64,000 nt of DNA from Ligustrum vulgare (taxonomy: Eukaryota; Streptophyta; Magnoliopsida; Lamiales; Oleaceae): positions 9,441,501-9,505,500 of the forward strand of contig OY743189.1 of NCBI GenBank assembly GCA_963555705.1, given 5' to 3'. A model generated the notes under the pieces. That model was not told the DNA's origin. It saw nothing but the letters and a program-made list of their open reading frames with translations, and ran no database searches. A program made the position numbers and the translations under genes. Below, in pieces: positions 23,561-34,323 of this stretch (its first letter is position 1; the number at the start of each line of letters is the position of its first letter).

Positions 23561-24520
23561 GATATTGGCATAAAACTCTTTTACCAAAGTCTCATTTATC
23601 TCCCCCCTTATATTCAGTAATTTTTCTTTAACCCAAAGTGGGACACTATATCATCTACCTCAAAATCATCAAACTCTTCTATAGCCACCCTGGATTCATA
23701 ATGCATTCGTTTCCCCAACATATGCTTTTGGAAATCAGAATATGCCTCAGAAGACCAAAACTTAAAATTAAAAGGGGTAAACATACCTCTTGCCGTCTAC
23801 ATAGGAGTGCAGTCGAATGAAGAAGTATCAAATTTGGATCTTTTTGGACCTGCAGACGTGTCTCCCTTAGACTTTTTCTTCTTCAAACCCACTGCGGCTT
23901 CTTCTACCTTCTTCTTTACCTTTCTGTCCGGGATCACATTTTCTTTCTCAGCCTCCTCTTCTGATTGCTTAGCTTCCTCCACGTCATCAGACTCCTCTAT
24001 TTCTTTTGGTTGTTCTTCACCCCCAGACTCTTTTGCTTCCTTATCTTCCTCCTCAGATTTTTCTTCCTTGTCAGACACTTCCTCCTCTTCTTATTTTTCT
24101 TTTTCATTACCAGATTCAATTTCACCAGATTCATCGACACCTTCTTCTTCCACAATTTTCGCATCTTTTGCCCTTTTCATGGTTGCAAGTTTTCTTGCTC
24201 CCTGCAATTCACTGTGAATATCCAAGGGGGAAATATGACTTTGGACAAGATTACCTGATATGGGTGCCAAGTTTATACCCATGGTATGTGGAATGATCGG
24301 GGTGCCCTGGCTCAATTTGGCCATGAGGAGAGCAGGAGTTGGAGTAGTATCGGTGGTAGAGAGCGAGGTCGGGCTGGTGCCAGAGGTTGGTACCGTCACA
24401 ATGGCGCCGACACTTGGTGTTCCCATCTCCGATGGGTTCGGTCGGGAAGATTCTACATTGGCACCGCCTCCTCAAGTGACTCTCCTCCTTCCAGGTTGCT
24501 TGCTCTGGCCATACTCTGGA

Positions 24521-25734
24521 TGGGTGTCAGGTTTGTGAGAGTAAGGAAGAAGGAAGTTAGGGTTTAGATGAGAGGAAATTTGGGAGTTTGGGACTTGAGG
24601 TATATGGAGAAGTTTGAGGGTTTTTATGTTAAGAGAGACTCAAATACAAAAGAAAATAGAGTTCAATATGGTAACTTAGAAGATCTTGAGAGTCCTGATT
24701 CCCGCCAAATTCTTTCCTTTAAATAAAGGATAAATATAGAAACAGAATATGTTAAGAATTAGGAAGCAAAAATATTACCAAAATTGGACCCCACAGTCAA
24801 CTGTCTTGATCTGCAAATATTAGCCCACAATATACTGCCTTAAAAAGATTTCTAGAATAATATCTAAAATACTTGAATAAGGAAAATTCTAAATGCTTCT
24901 GGATACCCGAGACATGTCTGAGCACTGTTGGCATCTATTGCGGAAGATACATCTGGCAGTATACAGTCCACAATGTACATGATTAAGTTGATTATTGTAC
25001 GTGTGTGATCCGAGCAAACCTTTATCATCCACATAATGTTAAAATCATATGATTGCCCTGACTTATTGATTTGTCACCGTCGTACACAATAAGACCGATC
25101 AATATCTATATAAGGTGCATTTTCTCAAATCCGGCTTGCTGACTTTTTCAGTATTATGGCATTGTCTTTTGGAGGTGGAAACAGCTTCACACAATCCCCA
25201 GAAGTTGTCTTACATGATGTTCCCCTTTAGATTAGAAGAATGGTATAAACTTGGCTTGGATTGGTAGATTCACACAATCCCCAGAAGTTATCTAACTAGA
25301 TTTTCCCCTTTCTTCTATGATATTTCCACAATTACCTCAAATTATTGTATTTTGAAGCTAAAGGGTATGAACTTGGCTTGGATAGGCAACCTTCTTTTCC
25401 ACTAGCCCTGTCCTTGGATGATAAGTAAAAAAATGCGTGCAATACTAAAAGCAAGATTTAGATCATAGGTCTACACACGGAATATGAAATCTCATCCAGT
25501 AGCAAACCATATGACTTATCCTCAGGATTGTCCAGATTTGAGTGCTAGTTAGATTCATCCGGAGACATGTTGACTGCCATCAGCCAGATGTATCTATCTC
25601 GTTATCAGCCTCAAGCACTCAGATATATCTGCAAGAAAAAATATGATCTACTAAGTATAAGAATAGAATAAGTTAACCTAAATGCATGCAAAAAGATTTT
25701 TTGTTTTTAAATATGCATGTTCCTAATCAGGAGG
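24521..25734 (-). other. SIRE spacer between pol and env-like ORF
   Basis: Non-coding on both strands. A TTATATAG TATA-like word on the minus strand (about 25108-25115) precedes the env-like ORF by roughly 600 bp and could serve a subgenomic transcript; this is inference. A block containing TTCACACAATCCCCAGAAGTT is duplicated (25181 and 25269), followed in each case by CCCCTT and later by AACTTGGCTTGGAT (a tandem partial duplication of about 90-120 bp). Confidence 0.5.
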
Positions 25735-26240
25735 AGGTCATACTCCAATTTGTTTTCTAAGGCTTTCAAATTTGACAGTATCGAGGGCCTTAGTGAAAAA
25801 ATTTGCAAGCTGTAGATCAGTCTGTATGTGCTCCAGATTGATAATCTTTTGTTCCACCAATTCTCTGATGAAGTGGTGTCTGATATCAATGTGTTTTGTT
25901 CTGGAGTGCTGGACAGGGTTTTTTTTAGATATTGACAGCACTAGTGTTATCACAGTACATAGTGGCTTGTTATGTAGATATCTGATAATCTTCCAACATT
26001 TGTTTCATCCAAAGGAACTGTGTACAGCAACTACCGGCTGCAATATACTCTGCTTCGGATGTGGAAAGGGACACTGAATTTTGCTTTCTTCTTAGCCATG
26101 CTACCAGATTGTTTCCAATGTAAAAGCAGCCTCCAGATGTACTCTTCCGATCATCCACATTTCAACCCAGTCTTCATCTGAATAACCAGTAAGAAGGGCA
26201 GTGGTATCTCTAGTAAACCAGATTCCATAACTCAAGGTAC
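25735..26240 (-). pseudogene. SIRE RNase H
   Basis: The frames 25970-26158 (DDRKSTSGGCFYIGNNLVAW, SLSTSEAEYIAAGSC) and 25738-25953 (SKKNPVQHSRTKHIDIRHHF, LADFFTKALD-like tail) are the copia RNase H with its usual DRKST, SEAEY and H.R.KHIDI blocks. A frameshift near 25955 separates them, and a small deletion before DDRKST shifts the frame of the segment abutting the solo LTR at 26241. Confidence 0.85.
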
Positions 26241-27922
26241 TGTTAGCCCAAGAGTAAACTAACCAAGAGGGGGGTGAATTGGTTTATAAAACATTTTCGA
26301 TAAATAATCTCAAACTTAAAAATCAATGGGTACAAGAATAAGAACTTAGTGTTGCAAGTAACTTAACTATCAATGTAGTGTGCTATAAATGTGTAAACTT
26401 AATTGATAAAGCAAGTATAGCACTTAGATATAGTGTTGCACAATATAAATTGATAGATAGAGTAAGTGCAATGTAAGTAAGTAAAAAGGATAAGAGAATG
26501 CAAACGCAATTTAAGGAGGTTCAATCAACTAACGTGATCTACGTCCACCGTTATTGAGCTCTCCTTCACAAGTAAGGCCAAATCCACTATATTGGTAACT
26601 TACAAGAAGGAGTACCAAATCCTTAAGTGACTTAAAACAATGGGCACTTACCCTTAGGTGACTTACAACAAGGAGCACCTACCCTTAACCAACAATCAAT
26701 TTTTCACAAGGCTCTCGAAACCACAAGATATAATAAGTTGAATTTACAATTGAAATAACTCTCTTGACAAATGATATACTCAAATTAAGTACCGAGAGAG
26801 TTATGCTAACACTTCAATAGATAGCAATGTACTAAGCTCGAGTGTTAGAGAAAAACTTTGATGCAAATGATAATGAAAAGTTCAATGCAATCAAACAAGT
26901 TTTTCAAATAATCTCTTGTTAACATATTGAATCAAATTAAGTACCAAGAGATACCACACTTGAATAATTAACAATAAGTTAAGCTCAAACTGTTTATGCA
27001 ATGGAACTTTGATGAATCAAATGATAATGAAAAATGTAGCACAAATAATCAAAGTTCCTTAATTGGAATTTCTCTCTTTTAAAAGATTGAAACAAATTTA
27101 GAACAAAGAGAGACTTACACTTCAATTTCAATATGTAATGTGAAGATGTTGAGGAAGTTTATACAATGTAAAATCAAGAATCTTCACAAAAACTTTCTTT
27201 CAAAAACTTTGACGAATTTGATAAAACAAAGTTTGGATTAATTAAAGTATTCTAATAAAGATAGATAAATATAAATCAAGTAAGAACAATGAATTTTTCA
27301 AAAGAAAGATTTTCTAAAATCTTCTCTTAGTTGTTAAAAATGAATGCAAGAGAGAAGGCTATTTATAGAGCAAATTTCGCGCATACTGTCTTTTTCGATC
27401 GACCTATTCAGCCATGTGGTCAACCTCAATATAACCGTTGTGAGAAAATAGCCGTTGGAGTTAAAAAATAGGCAGTCTGGTCAACCTGAAAAAATTTACG
27501 GTTGACCTCAAAGTGCTATGCAGTCGGCCTCAAAAATCAGGATTTCAAGATTTTGATTTTTCAAGGTTTTCTGATCAAAATTGATTTTGAAAAAGATATT
27601 TTAATGGCTTTAAAAATGTTTCTTGAGCTTTATGAAGTGCATTGCTAACTATTAATGTATTAACCTTACATAAAATTGAAAAGCAAATTATAAAATCTCA
27701 ATTCTTTGTAGGCTTCATTCCTTGATCTTCATACTATAATGCTTCATGTTTTGAATATCACATCTTGTGTTTTTGATCTTTTATCTTCGAGAGATGATTT
27801 GTACTTTGAATGCTTTGAAGATTATCATTACATGAAACACTTGAATCATACTCGTTAATAACACAATATAATCTTATTTGTTATGATCAAAACAATAAGG
27901 TTAAGTTAACCATAGGTCGACA
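26241..27922. mobile_element. Solo LTR, 1682 bp, between SIRE RT and RNase H
   Basis: Starts TGTTAGCCCAAGAG and ends GGTCGACA, with GGTAC target copies at 26236-26240 and 27923-27927. The host reading YVSGT continues on the other side as a SYGIWFTRDTT-like segment, proving insertion. The AGAGGGGGGTGAATTGG wording near one end is typical of a widespread plant LTR type. On the minus strand CTATAAATAGCC (about 27356-27367) is a good TATA box, so minus is the likelier transcription sense. No primer site or internal genes: a solo LTR. Confidence 0.85.
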
Positions 27923-28800
27923 GGTACCACTTACATATCTGATGATCCTTTTTACAGTAGCAACATGAGATTCCTTTGGTTTGGCCTGATATCTTGCACA
28001 TACTCCTACACTGAAGGATATGTCTGGCCTACTGGCAGTAAGGTACAGAAGACTTCCAATCATGCTTCTGTAGAGGGATGGATCTACATCCTTGCCACTG
28101 TCATCCTTTGAAAGTTTCAATGTAGTTGCCATGTGAGTTCTCATGGCCTTTGCTTCTTCAAGTCCAAATTTCTTCACCAAATTTTTAGCATATTTTGCTT
28201 GAGATATGAATATGCCATATTCATCCCGGGTACCTGCAAACCAAGGAAAAATGATAGTTAACTGACCATAATCATTTTAAATTCTCTTTTCATTGTATTT
28301 ATAAATTCATCAATTTTGGACTTAGATGTAGACCCAGACACAATGTCATCAACATATATTTAAGCTACAGTTAGTCCAAGATTCAGATGCTTAATGAAAA
28401 GAGTTTTATCAATTCCTCCCCTTTTGTATCATTTGCTTAGCAAAAATGATGTGAGCCTTTCATACCAAGCTCTAGGGGCTTGTTTCAACCCATATAAAGC
28501 CTTTTTGAGTCTAAAGACATAGTTCGGGTGAGATGGATCTATGAATCCTTGGGGTTGCTCCACATAAGCTTCCTCATTGAGTACACCATTTAGCAAAGCA
28601 CTTTTGACATTCATCTGGTATAGTTTGAAGTTGATGTAGCAGGACATAGCTAGCAACAGTCTCATGGATTTCAGTCTGGCTACCGGAGCAAATATTTCAT
28701 CAAAGTCTATCCCTTCAATCTGGGTATAACCTTAAGCAACAAGCCTGGCATTATTTCTAACCACATTTCCTTATTCATTTGATTTGTTCTTGAAGATCCA
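27923..28800 (-). pseudogene. SIRE reverse transcriptase
   Basis: The frame 28429-28665 gives the [30 protein letters not shown] and [14 protein letters not shown] blocks. A segment near 28345-28360 gives YVDDI, the catalytic aspartates intact. The frame 27887-28180 gives the thumb region (MVKKFGLEEAKAMRTH, YRSMIGSLLYLTASRPDI). The pieces lie in different frames separated by shifts near 28200-28430, so no full RT could be made. Confidence 0.85.
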
Positions 28801-29455
28801 TTTGGTTCCAATTACATTACCTTCTTTAGGACGTGGTACTAGCTCCCAGACGTTGTTTCTTTCAAATTGGTTGAGCTCCTCCTGCACAGCATGTACCTAG
28901 TGTTCGTCTGTCAAAGCTTCCTTGACATTTTTTGGTTTAATCTGTGACATATGACAGATGTTTCCCATAACCGTAGCAAAGTTTCTTCTGGGTACATTTC
29001 TTTTAGACATATCAATAAGAATGTTATCAAGTAGATGAACATTTTGAATCCTAGCAGATGGTTTTTTAGATACTTCTGATTCTACAATATCAGGCATATC
29101 TGGGTAGTCAGATAAGTCTGGATATGCAGATGTGTTACCGGGTCCCCAGATTCATCCTGGTCGCATCCTTCATTATCATTGGGACTTCCAACTTGGTGAT
29201 GTTCTTCTTCTGACCTTTCAGTTTTGACTTACTCTTTTGGTGGAATTTCCAGTTGATCATCATATGCTTCCTGCAAATCCAAATTTGAACTATTAGTGTC
29301 ATCCACTTTCACATTAATTGACTCAAGAACGGTTTGAGTTCTAAGGTTGTAGATCTATAGGCCCTACTATTTTCAGCATAACCCAAAAATATTCTTTCAT
29401 CCGATTTTGAGTCAAATTTTCCTAGATGCTCCCTATCTTTTAAAATGTAACATTT
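28801..29455 (-). pseudogene. SIRE integrase C-terminal part and linker to RT
   Basis: Next to the nested element the minus strand reads DREHLGKFDSKSDE and FLGYAENSRAY, the copia integrase tail. Then follows a variable linker (frame 28897-29097, rich in Ser/Lys) and the ACRINO-like start of RT (LVPRPKEGNVIGTKW-type wording near 28810-28850). It joins exactly to 33751 onward when the nested element is disregarded. Confidence 0.8.
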
Positions 29456-30406
29456 TGATATGATCCGAACCAGGCATCGAAAGGCGAAGTCGAGCCATCG
29501 GAAATATGAAAATGATCTACGTGGAAGACGGAGTAAGTTCCATGTTGGGGTCGAGCCGAGAGGAGGGACGGATCAAGTCGAGTTGAGTAAAACAAGTAAT
29601 TTGGGTAGAAAATACCTTACGACCGTAAAAGAGGATCTTCACGGCCGTAATACATATATTCACGGCCGTAAACCATGTTATCATGGCCGTAACCAATTAT
29701 TTAAGAGACATGATGAATTCAGGCAGAACAGGTCTTACGGCCGTAAAGTCCAGTCTTACGGTCGTAACATTCAAAACGGAGGAAATTCACGGCCGTAATC
29801 ATTGTGTCACGTCCGTAACTAATAAATTAGATTTATGATCAGAAAGGCCATGACGGCCGTAAAAGGATTGTCACGGCCGTAACTGGGTAGCGGCCAGATT
29901 TTTGCGAGATTTTAATTATTTTATTTCCTTTTTGGTTTTTAGGTTATCTTCCTATTTTAGAATTTTAGTCTAATTAGAATTCTATTTTGAGTAAATTAGA
30001 TGCTAGGTTATTTTGCTTATTTATACGCTTTTTCAATTCATTGTAAGGACAAGTTTTGAGATTAATAATATTTGAGAGAGGATTCTCCAAAATTGAAAGG
30101 TTGAGTTTTTCCCTTTTGTTTCGACCTTATCAAAGATTCGATCTTTGTGGCGTTCATCCAACGAACTCATCAAGGAATTGACAACCCTTGTGGCGTTCAC
30201 CAATCCTGGTTCTTCAGTCCGCATCGTCATTAATTGCGTCGTGATTGTTGGGTCAAGGTTTTACAGTCAAATCTATCTTCTATTTTTTTCGTTATTTTTT
30301 TTGTGTTCTTATTATTTTCGAGTCAAATCTGATTTAGATCTTTCCTAGATTTTAATTGTCGTTATTCCGTGTTTTTCGACGAGATTCCCTGATTGGGATC
30401 TCATCA
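29456..30406 (+). repeat. TR-GAG-like element 5' LTR (951 bp)
   Basis: TG...CA ends, preceded by CATTT. Includes about ten ACGGCCGT-type palindromes (29616-29883) in its first half and a TTATTTATACGC TATA-like word at about 30016-30027. Confidence 0.95.
29616..29885. repeat. ACGGCCGT palindrome array in 5' LTR
   Basis: Ten copies of TTACGGCCGTAA or close variants (ACGACCGT, ATGGCCGT, ACGGTCGT, ACGTCCGT) at intervals of about 15-45 bp. Those with TTAC on the left match their own reverse complement. Confidence 0.9.
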
Positions 30407-30408
30407 TC

Positions 30409-30420
30409 TGGTATCAGAGC
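30409..30420 (+). other. TR-GAG-like element primer binding site
   Basis: TGGTATCAGAGC, two bases after the 5' LTR. Confidence 0.9.
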
Positions 30421-30691
30421 TTGGATCTATTTCAGATTCTTGCGTTTCTTGTTAATTCTTGATTTTCTTGATTTTTTTCGTGTTCTTCGCGTTCTTCGTG
30501 TCAGTCATAAATTTTTTCAGTTTGATCCATAAGAGTCAGTCCCAAAAATTCAAAAGTGTTTTTCTTCTTCATTTTTTGTCCAAATCCAGTTCCGTTTTTT
30601 CTGCCATACTCGTAGTCAAATTATCTGGTAGATTAACAAAAAAATCCAAAAATTCCCAAATATTCCGAATTTCCTTGTATGAGTCTTAAAA
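30421..30691 (+). other. TR-GAG-like element leader
   Basis: T-rich untranslated leader between primer site and the gag start codon. The upstream frame 30459-30689 is Phe/Ser-rich and not a recognised gene. Confidence 0.5.
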
Positions 30692-33007
30692 ATGTCTGAT
30701 AGAGAGGTTTCCATATCTTCATCTTCTATTGGAGATAGAAAACAGCTCGGGAGTGTGAATAGAAGGAATGAACAGGGTAACAATGATATTGCAGCAATGA
30801 GGGCACAATTTGAGAGGTTTATGGTACAGATGGAGAATCGGGATGCAGAACGTGAACAAAGACCTCGTGATCAATCTCATGATGGTTCTCGGGTTAGGAG
30901 ATGTAATAGACGTGAGGTTGGTGTGGATAATGAAGACATGGGCAGTGAAAGTGGCAGTATATCTTTAGGTAGTATGCGAAGGAGGGATATAGGAGATAGG
31001 TATGAGCGGAGGCATGATAGGGAGCGTCGTGATGCTAGGAGGCATCGTGGGGGTAGAGATGTTGTTGATAACGACCTTGGAAAAATTAAAGTGAAAATAC
31101 CATCGTTCCAGGGTAGGAGTGATCCTGAGGCGTACTTGGATTGGGAGACAAAGGTCGAACGGCTTTTTGATTGTAATAATTATTCGGAAAAGAAGAAGGT
31201 GAAATTAGCCGTGATTGAATTCACCGACTACGCAAATATTTGGTGGGATCAACTAGTTACGGGTAGGAGGAGGAACCTTGAGGAGCAGGTGGAGAGTTGG
31301 GGTGAATTAAAAACCATAATGAGGAAGCGGTTTGTGCCGACTCATTATTATAGGGATATTTATCAGAGGCTGCAGGGTATGACTTAGGGGTCGAGGAGTG
31401 TAGAAGATTATCATAAGGATATGGAGGTGGCGATGATTCGGGCTAACGTGGTGGAGGATCGGGAAGCTACGATGGCTAGGTTTCTGAGTGGGCTGAATAG
31501 AGATATTCCCAATGTCATTGAGCTGCAACATTATGTGGAGCTGGAAGATATGGTGCATATGGCCATGAAGGTGGAAAGACAGCTAAGGCGAAAGGGGGCA
31601 GCAAGACACTCACCATCTTATCCTACATCACAACCTAAGCAGGAATCCAACGTTGAACATAACCCGAAAGGGAAGGAGGAGCCTACAACGAAAGGTAAAA
31701 ATATTTCTGATTCTCAAAATACTCGGGATAGAAATATTAAATGTTTTAAGTGCTTGTGTATGGGTCATATAACATCCCAGTGTCCAAATAGGAAGCTAAT
31801 GATCTTGCGTGATAATGGTGAAATTAGTTCCGAGGATGAATTTAAGGGAATGCCTAAGTTAGTAGATGTTGGGGCTAGTAGTAGTAGTGATGAGGAAGGG
31901 CTAACCTATGCTGTTAAAGATTCACTCGTTAATCGGCGTGTCCTTAGTACTAGGGTCAGGGTGGATGAAATTGGTGAGCAAAGGGATAATCTCTTCCATA
32001 CTAGATGCTTAGTGGGTAAAAAGGTTTGTGGAATGGTGATTGACGGGGGAAGTTGTACTAATGTGGTTAGTACAATGTTGGTTGAAAAATTGGGTTTGAG
32101 CTTGATAAAACATCCGAACCCTTATAAATTGCAATGGTTGACCGAGTCGGGAGAAATTAAGGTAAATAAGCAGGCTATGGTCAATTTTTCCATCGGGGGT
32201 TATAAGGATGAGGTGGTTTGTGACGTGGTACCTATGCATGTTGGCCATATTTTGTTGGGGAGACCCTGGCAACATGATAGGAGGGTAGTGCACGATGGGT
32301 TTAAAAATCGATATTCTTTCATCAAGGGTGGAAAAAGGATCACTCTTGCTCCGCTGTCACCAAAAGAAGTCCGAGAGGACCAATTGAAAATAAAGAGCGA
32401 GTTTGAGGAAAAAAATAAGAGCGTTGGGGCCACGACCTCAGAAAAAGGAGAGGGTGTGAAAATTGAAAACAAGAGAGTTGAGGCCACGACCTCAGAAAAA
32501 GATGAGCTTGAGAGTGAAAAGAAAAAGAAAAGAGAGTCCACCACAAAAATGAGTTTATTTGCATTTGCTAACACATCCCTCCCTAGTTCTATTAAATTTG
32601 TTTTGCAGGGACATAAATCGAGCCATGAATTTAAGACGGGGCAGAAATTTATTGGCCAGAATAAGCAGCCCAAAAGTCTAAAGGATTGCACAAAGCTTAC
32701 ACGTGATCATCGAGCCCGGAAAAGCAGGAGGAGTCTGAAAAGTCGACCAAAAATGGATTCGAGGTTGAATCCTTTTCAAGAGAGGGAGTATGATATGATC
32801 CGGACCAGGCATCGAAAGGCGAAGTCGAGCCATCGGCAATATGACAATGATCTACGTACAAGACGGAGTAAGTTCCATGTTGGGGTCGAGCCGAGAGGAG
32901 GGACGGATCAAGCCGAGTCGAGTAAAACAAGTAATTTGGACAGAAAATACCTTACGGCCGTAAAAGAGGATCTTCACGGCTGTAAATACATATATTCATG
33001 GCCGTAA
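30692..33007 (+). pseudogene. gag: gag-protease ORF of TR-GAG-like element, one in-frame stop
   Basis: One frame from ATG 30692 to 33007 with a single TAG at 31385-31387, where related gags have Gln. Order: Arg/Asp/Glu-rich N terminus (codons 1-145), retrotransposon-gag core (KIPSFQGRSDPEAYLDWE, FTDYANIWWDQL, RKRFVPTHYYRDIYQRL; codons 150-235), second half of the core (SVEDYHKDMEVAMIRANV), zinc knuckle CFKCLCMGHITSQCP (about 31742-31786), then retropepsin with VCGMVIDGGSCTNVVST, D-G-G at the active site as in related gypsy proteases, and ending HILLGRPWQ. A Lys/Glu/Ser/Thr segment (32340-32560) includes a duplicated VGATTSEK / VEATTSEK unit. No RT follows; the frame enters the 3' LTR at 32791. 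Confidence 0.85.
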
Positions 33008-33745
33008 ACCATGTTATCACGGCCGTAACCAATTATATAAGAGACAGGATGAATTCAGGCAGAAGAGGTCTTACGACCGTAAAGTCCAGTCTTACGGCCG
33101 TAACATTCAAAACGGAGGAAATTCACGGCCGTAATCATTGTGTCACGGCCGTAACTAATAAATCAGATTTATGATCAGAAAGGCCATTACAGCCGTAAAA
33201 GGATTTTCACGGCCGTAACTGGGTAGCGGCCAGATTTTTGCGAGATTTTAATTATTTTATTTCCTTTTTGGTTTTTAGGTTATTTTCCTATTTTAGAATT
33301 TTAGTCTAATTAAAATTTTATTTTGAGTAAATTAGATGCTAGGTTATTTTGCTTATTTATAAGCTTTTTCAATTCATTGTAAGGACAAGAAGTTTTGAGA
33401 TTAATAATATTTGAGAGATGATTCTCCAAAATTGAAAGGTTGAGTTTTTCCCTTTTGTTTCGAACTTATAAAAGATTCGATCTTTGTGGCGTTCATCCAA
33501 CGAACTCATCAAGGAATTGACAACTCTTGTGGCGTTCACCAATCCTGGTTCTTCAGTCCGCATCGTCATTAATTGCGTCGTGATTGTTGGGTCAAGGTTT
33601 TACCGTCAAATCTATCTTCTATTTTTTTCGTTATTTTCTTCGTATTCTTATTATTTTCGAGTCAAATCTGATTTAGATCTTTCCTAGGTTTTAATTGTCG
33701 TTATTCCGCGTTTTTCGACGAGATTCCTCGATTGGGATCTCATCA
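32791..33745 (+). repeat. TR-GAG-like element 3' LTR (955 bp)
   Basis: Pairs with 29456-30406. By eye the two differ by scattered single-base changes and a few short indels, so the insertion is fairly recent relative to other elements here. Followed by target copy CATTT. Confidence 0.95.
32950..33222. repeat. ACGGCCGT palindrome array in 3' LTR
   Basis: Same series as in the 5' LTR, with a few copies differing in which base is mutated (for example ACGGCTGT near 32977, ACAGCCGT near 33188). Confidence 0.9.
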
Positions 33746-34323
33746 CATTTACTTCCAAAAGTATAAAAGTAATCAACCCTAGGTTTTCTACCTTTCCAAA
33801 TTTCGTAGGGAGTTTGATTTGTTCCTGTTCTACAAATGACTATATTGATAATGTAACAAGCAGTACCAAAATTTTGTAGGCAATTTGTTGCTGTTTAGCA
33901 TGACACGAGCCATCTCTTGTAGAGTTCTATTTCTCCTTTCCACCACTACATTCTATTGAGGAGTCTTCGAGGATGAGAACTCATGCTTGATTCCGTATTG
34001 GATACAAAAATCAGTAAATTCAGAGTTTTCAAACTCTCTTCGATGATCGCTTCTAATACTTTTGATTCTTACCTATTCGTCAGCCTTTTCATTGCTCAAT
34101 TTCTGAAATAGATTAGTAAATTTTCAAAGGTATCAGATTTATCATGAATAAACATGACTCAGGTGTATCTGGAGAAATCATCAACACACACATAAATATA
34201 CTTCTTTCCACCAATACTTTCCTTTTGGATATGACCCATCAGATCCATGTGAATTAGTTCAAGTATATGAGAAGTATTAATAGATGTACCTGATTTGTGT
34301 TGACTTTTGGTTTGCTTACCCTT
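33746..34323 (-). pseudogene. SIRE integrase catalytic core
   Basis: Minus-strand reading in broken frames includes ELIHMDLMG, GGKKYIYVCVDDFSRYT, an EFENSEF-like block and, nearest the nested element, YEIWKGRKPRVDYFYTFGSKC. These are the usual D, D and post-E blocks of copia integrase. It resumes at 29455. Confidence 0.8.

Larger units (their letters stand above)
20509..24520 (-). pseudogene. SIRE env-like ORF, copy A, interrupted by a solo LTR
   Basis: The minus-strand pieces are, in reading order: 24516-24091 (Thr/Ser/Pro-rich head), 24078-23797 (highly acidic Glu/Lys/Ser segment), a segment ending near 23580 with HFRLK-like wording, then the solo LTR 20997-23560, then 21000-20890 with the conserved LFVRGQLIKI block (here FVRGQLIKISVKEL), then 20889-20509 (126 codons, ATNDEITMELLGG...). 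The same order without the LTR is seen in copy B (38502-40002). It corresponds to the extra ORF found 3' of pol in SIRE elements, often called env-like or putative plant transposon protein. Its role is not established. Stops and the insertion disrupt it. Confidence 0.65.
29456..33745 (+). mobile_element. Gag-protease-only LTR retrotransposon (TR-GAG-like), complete ends
   Basis: Both LTRs (29456-30406 and 32791-33745) begin TGATATGATCC and end CTCATCA, and the flanks are identical CATTT (29451-29455, 33746-33750). Inside are a TGGTATCAGAGC primer site, one gag-protease reading frame with a single nonsense codon, and a purine tract AGAGGGAGTA abutting the 3' LTR. RT, RNase H and integrase are absent: the protease frame runs on through a Lys/Glu-rich segment straight into the 3' LTR. 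Gag resembles chromoviral gypsy gag. It inserted into integrase of the SIRE element. Non-autonomous elements of this kind have been termed TR-GAG. Confidence 0.9.

Noticed and set aside
23807..24567. Plus-strand frames (Ser/Phe-rich, 92-136 codons) in the SIRE env-like region
   Set aside because: Antisense shadows of the acidic minus-strand ORF; the Ser/Phe composition is the complement of Glu/Lys codons.
29616..29885. Regularly spaced short repeats resembling a CRISPR array
   Set aside because: The repeat is a 12-bp palindrome with irregular spacing, lies in an LTR of a plant retrotransposon and is duplicated in the partner LTR; no cas genes and a eukaryotic context.
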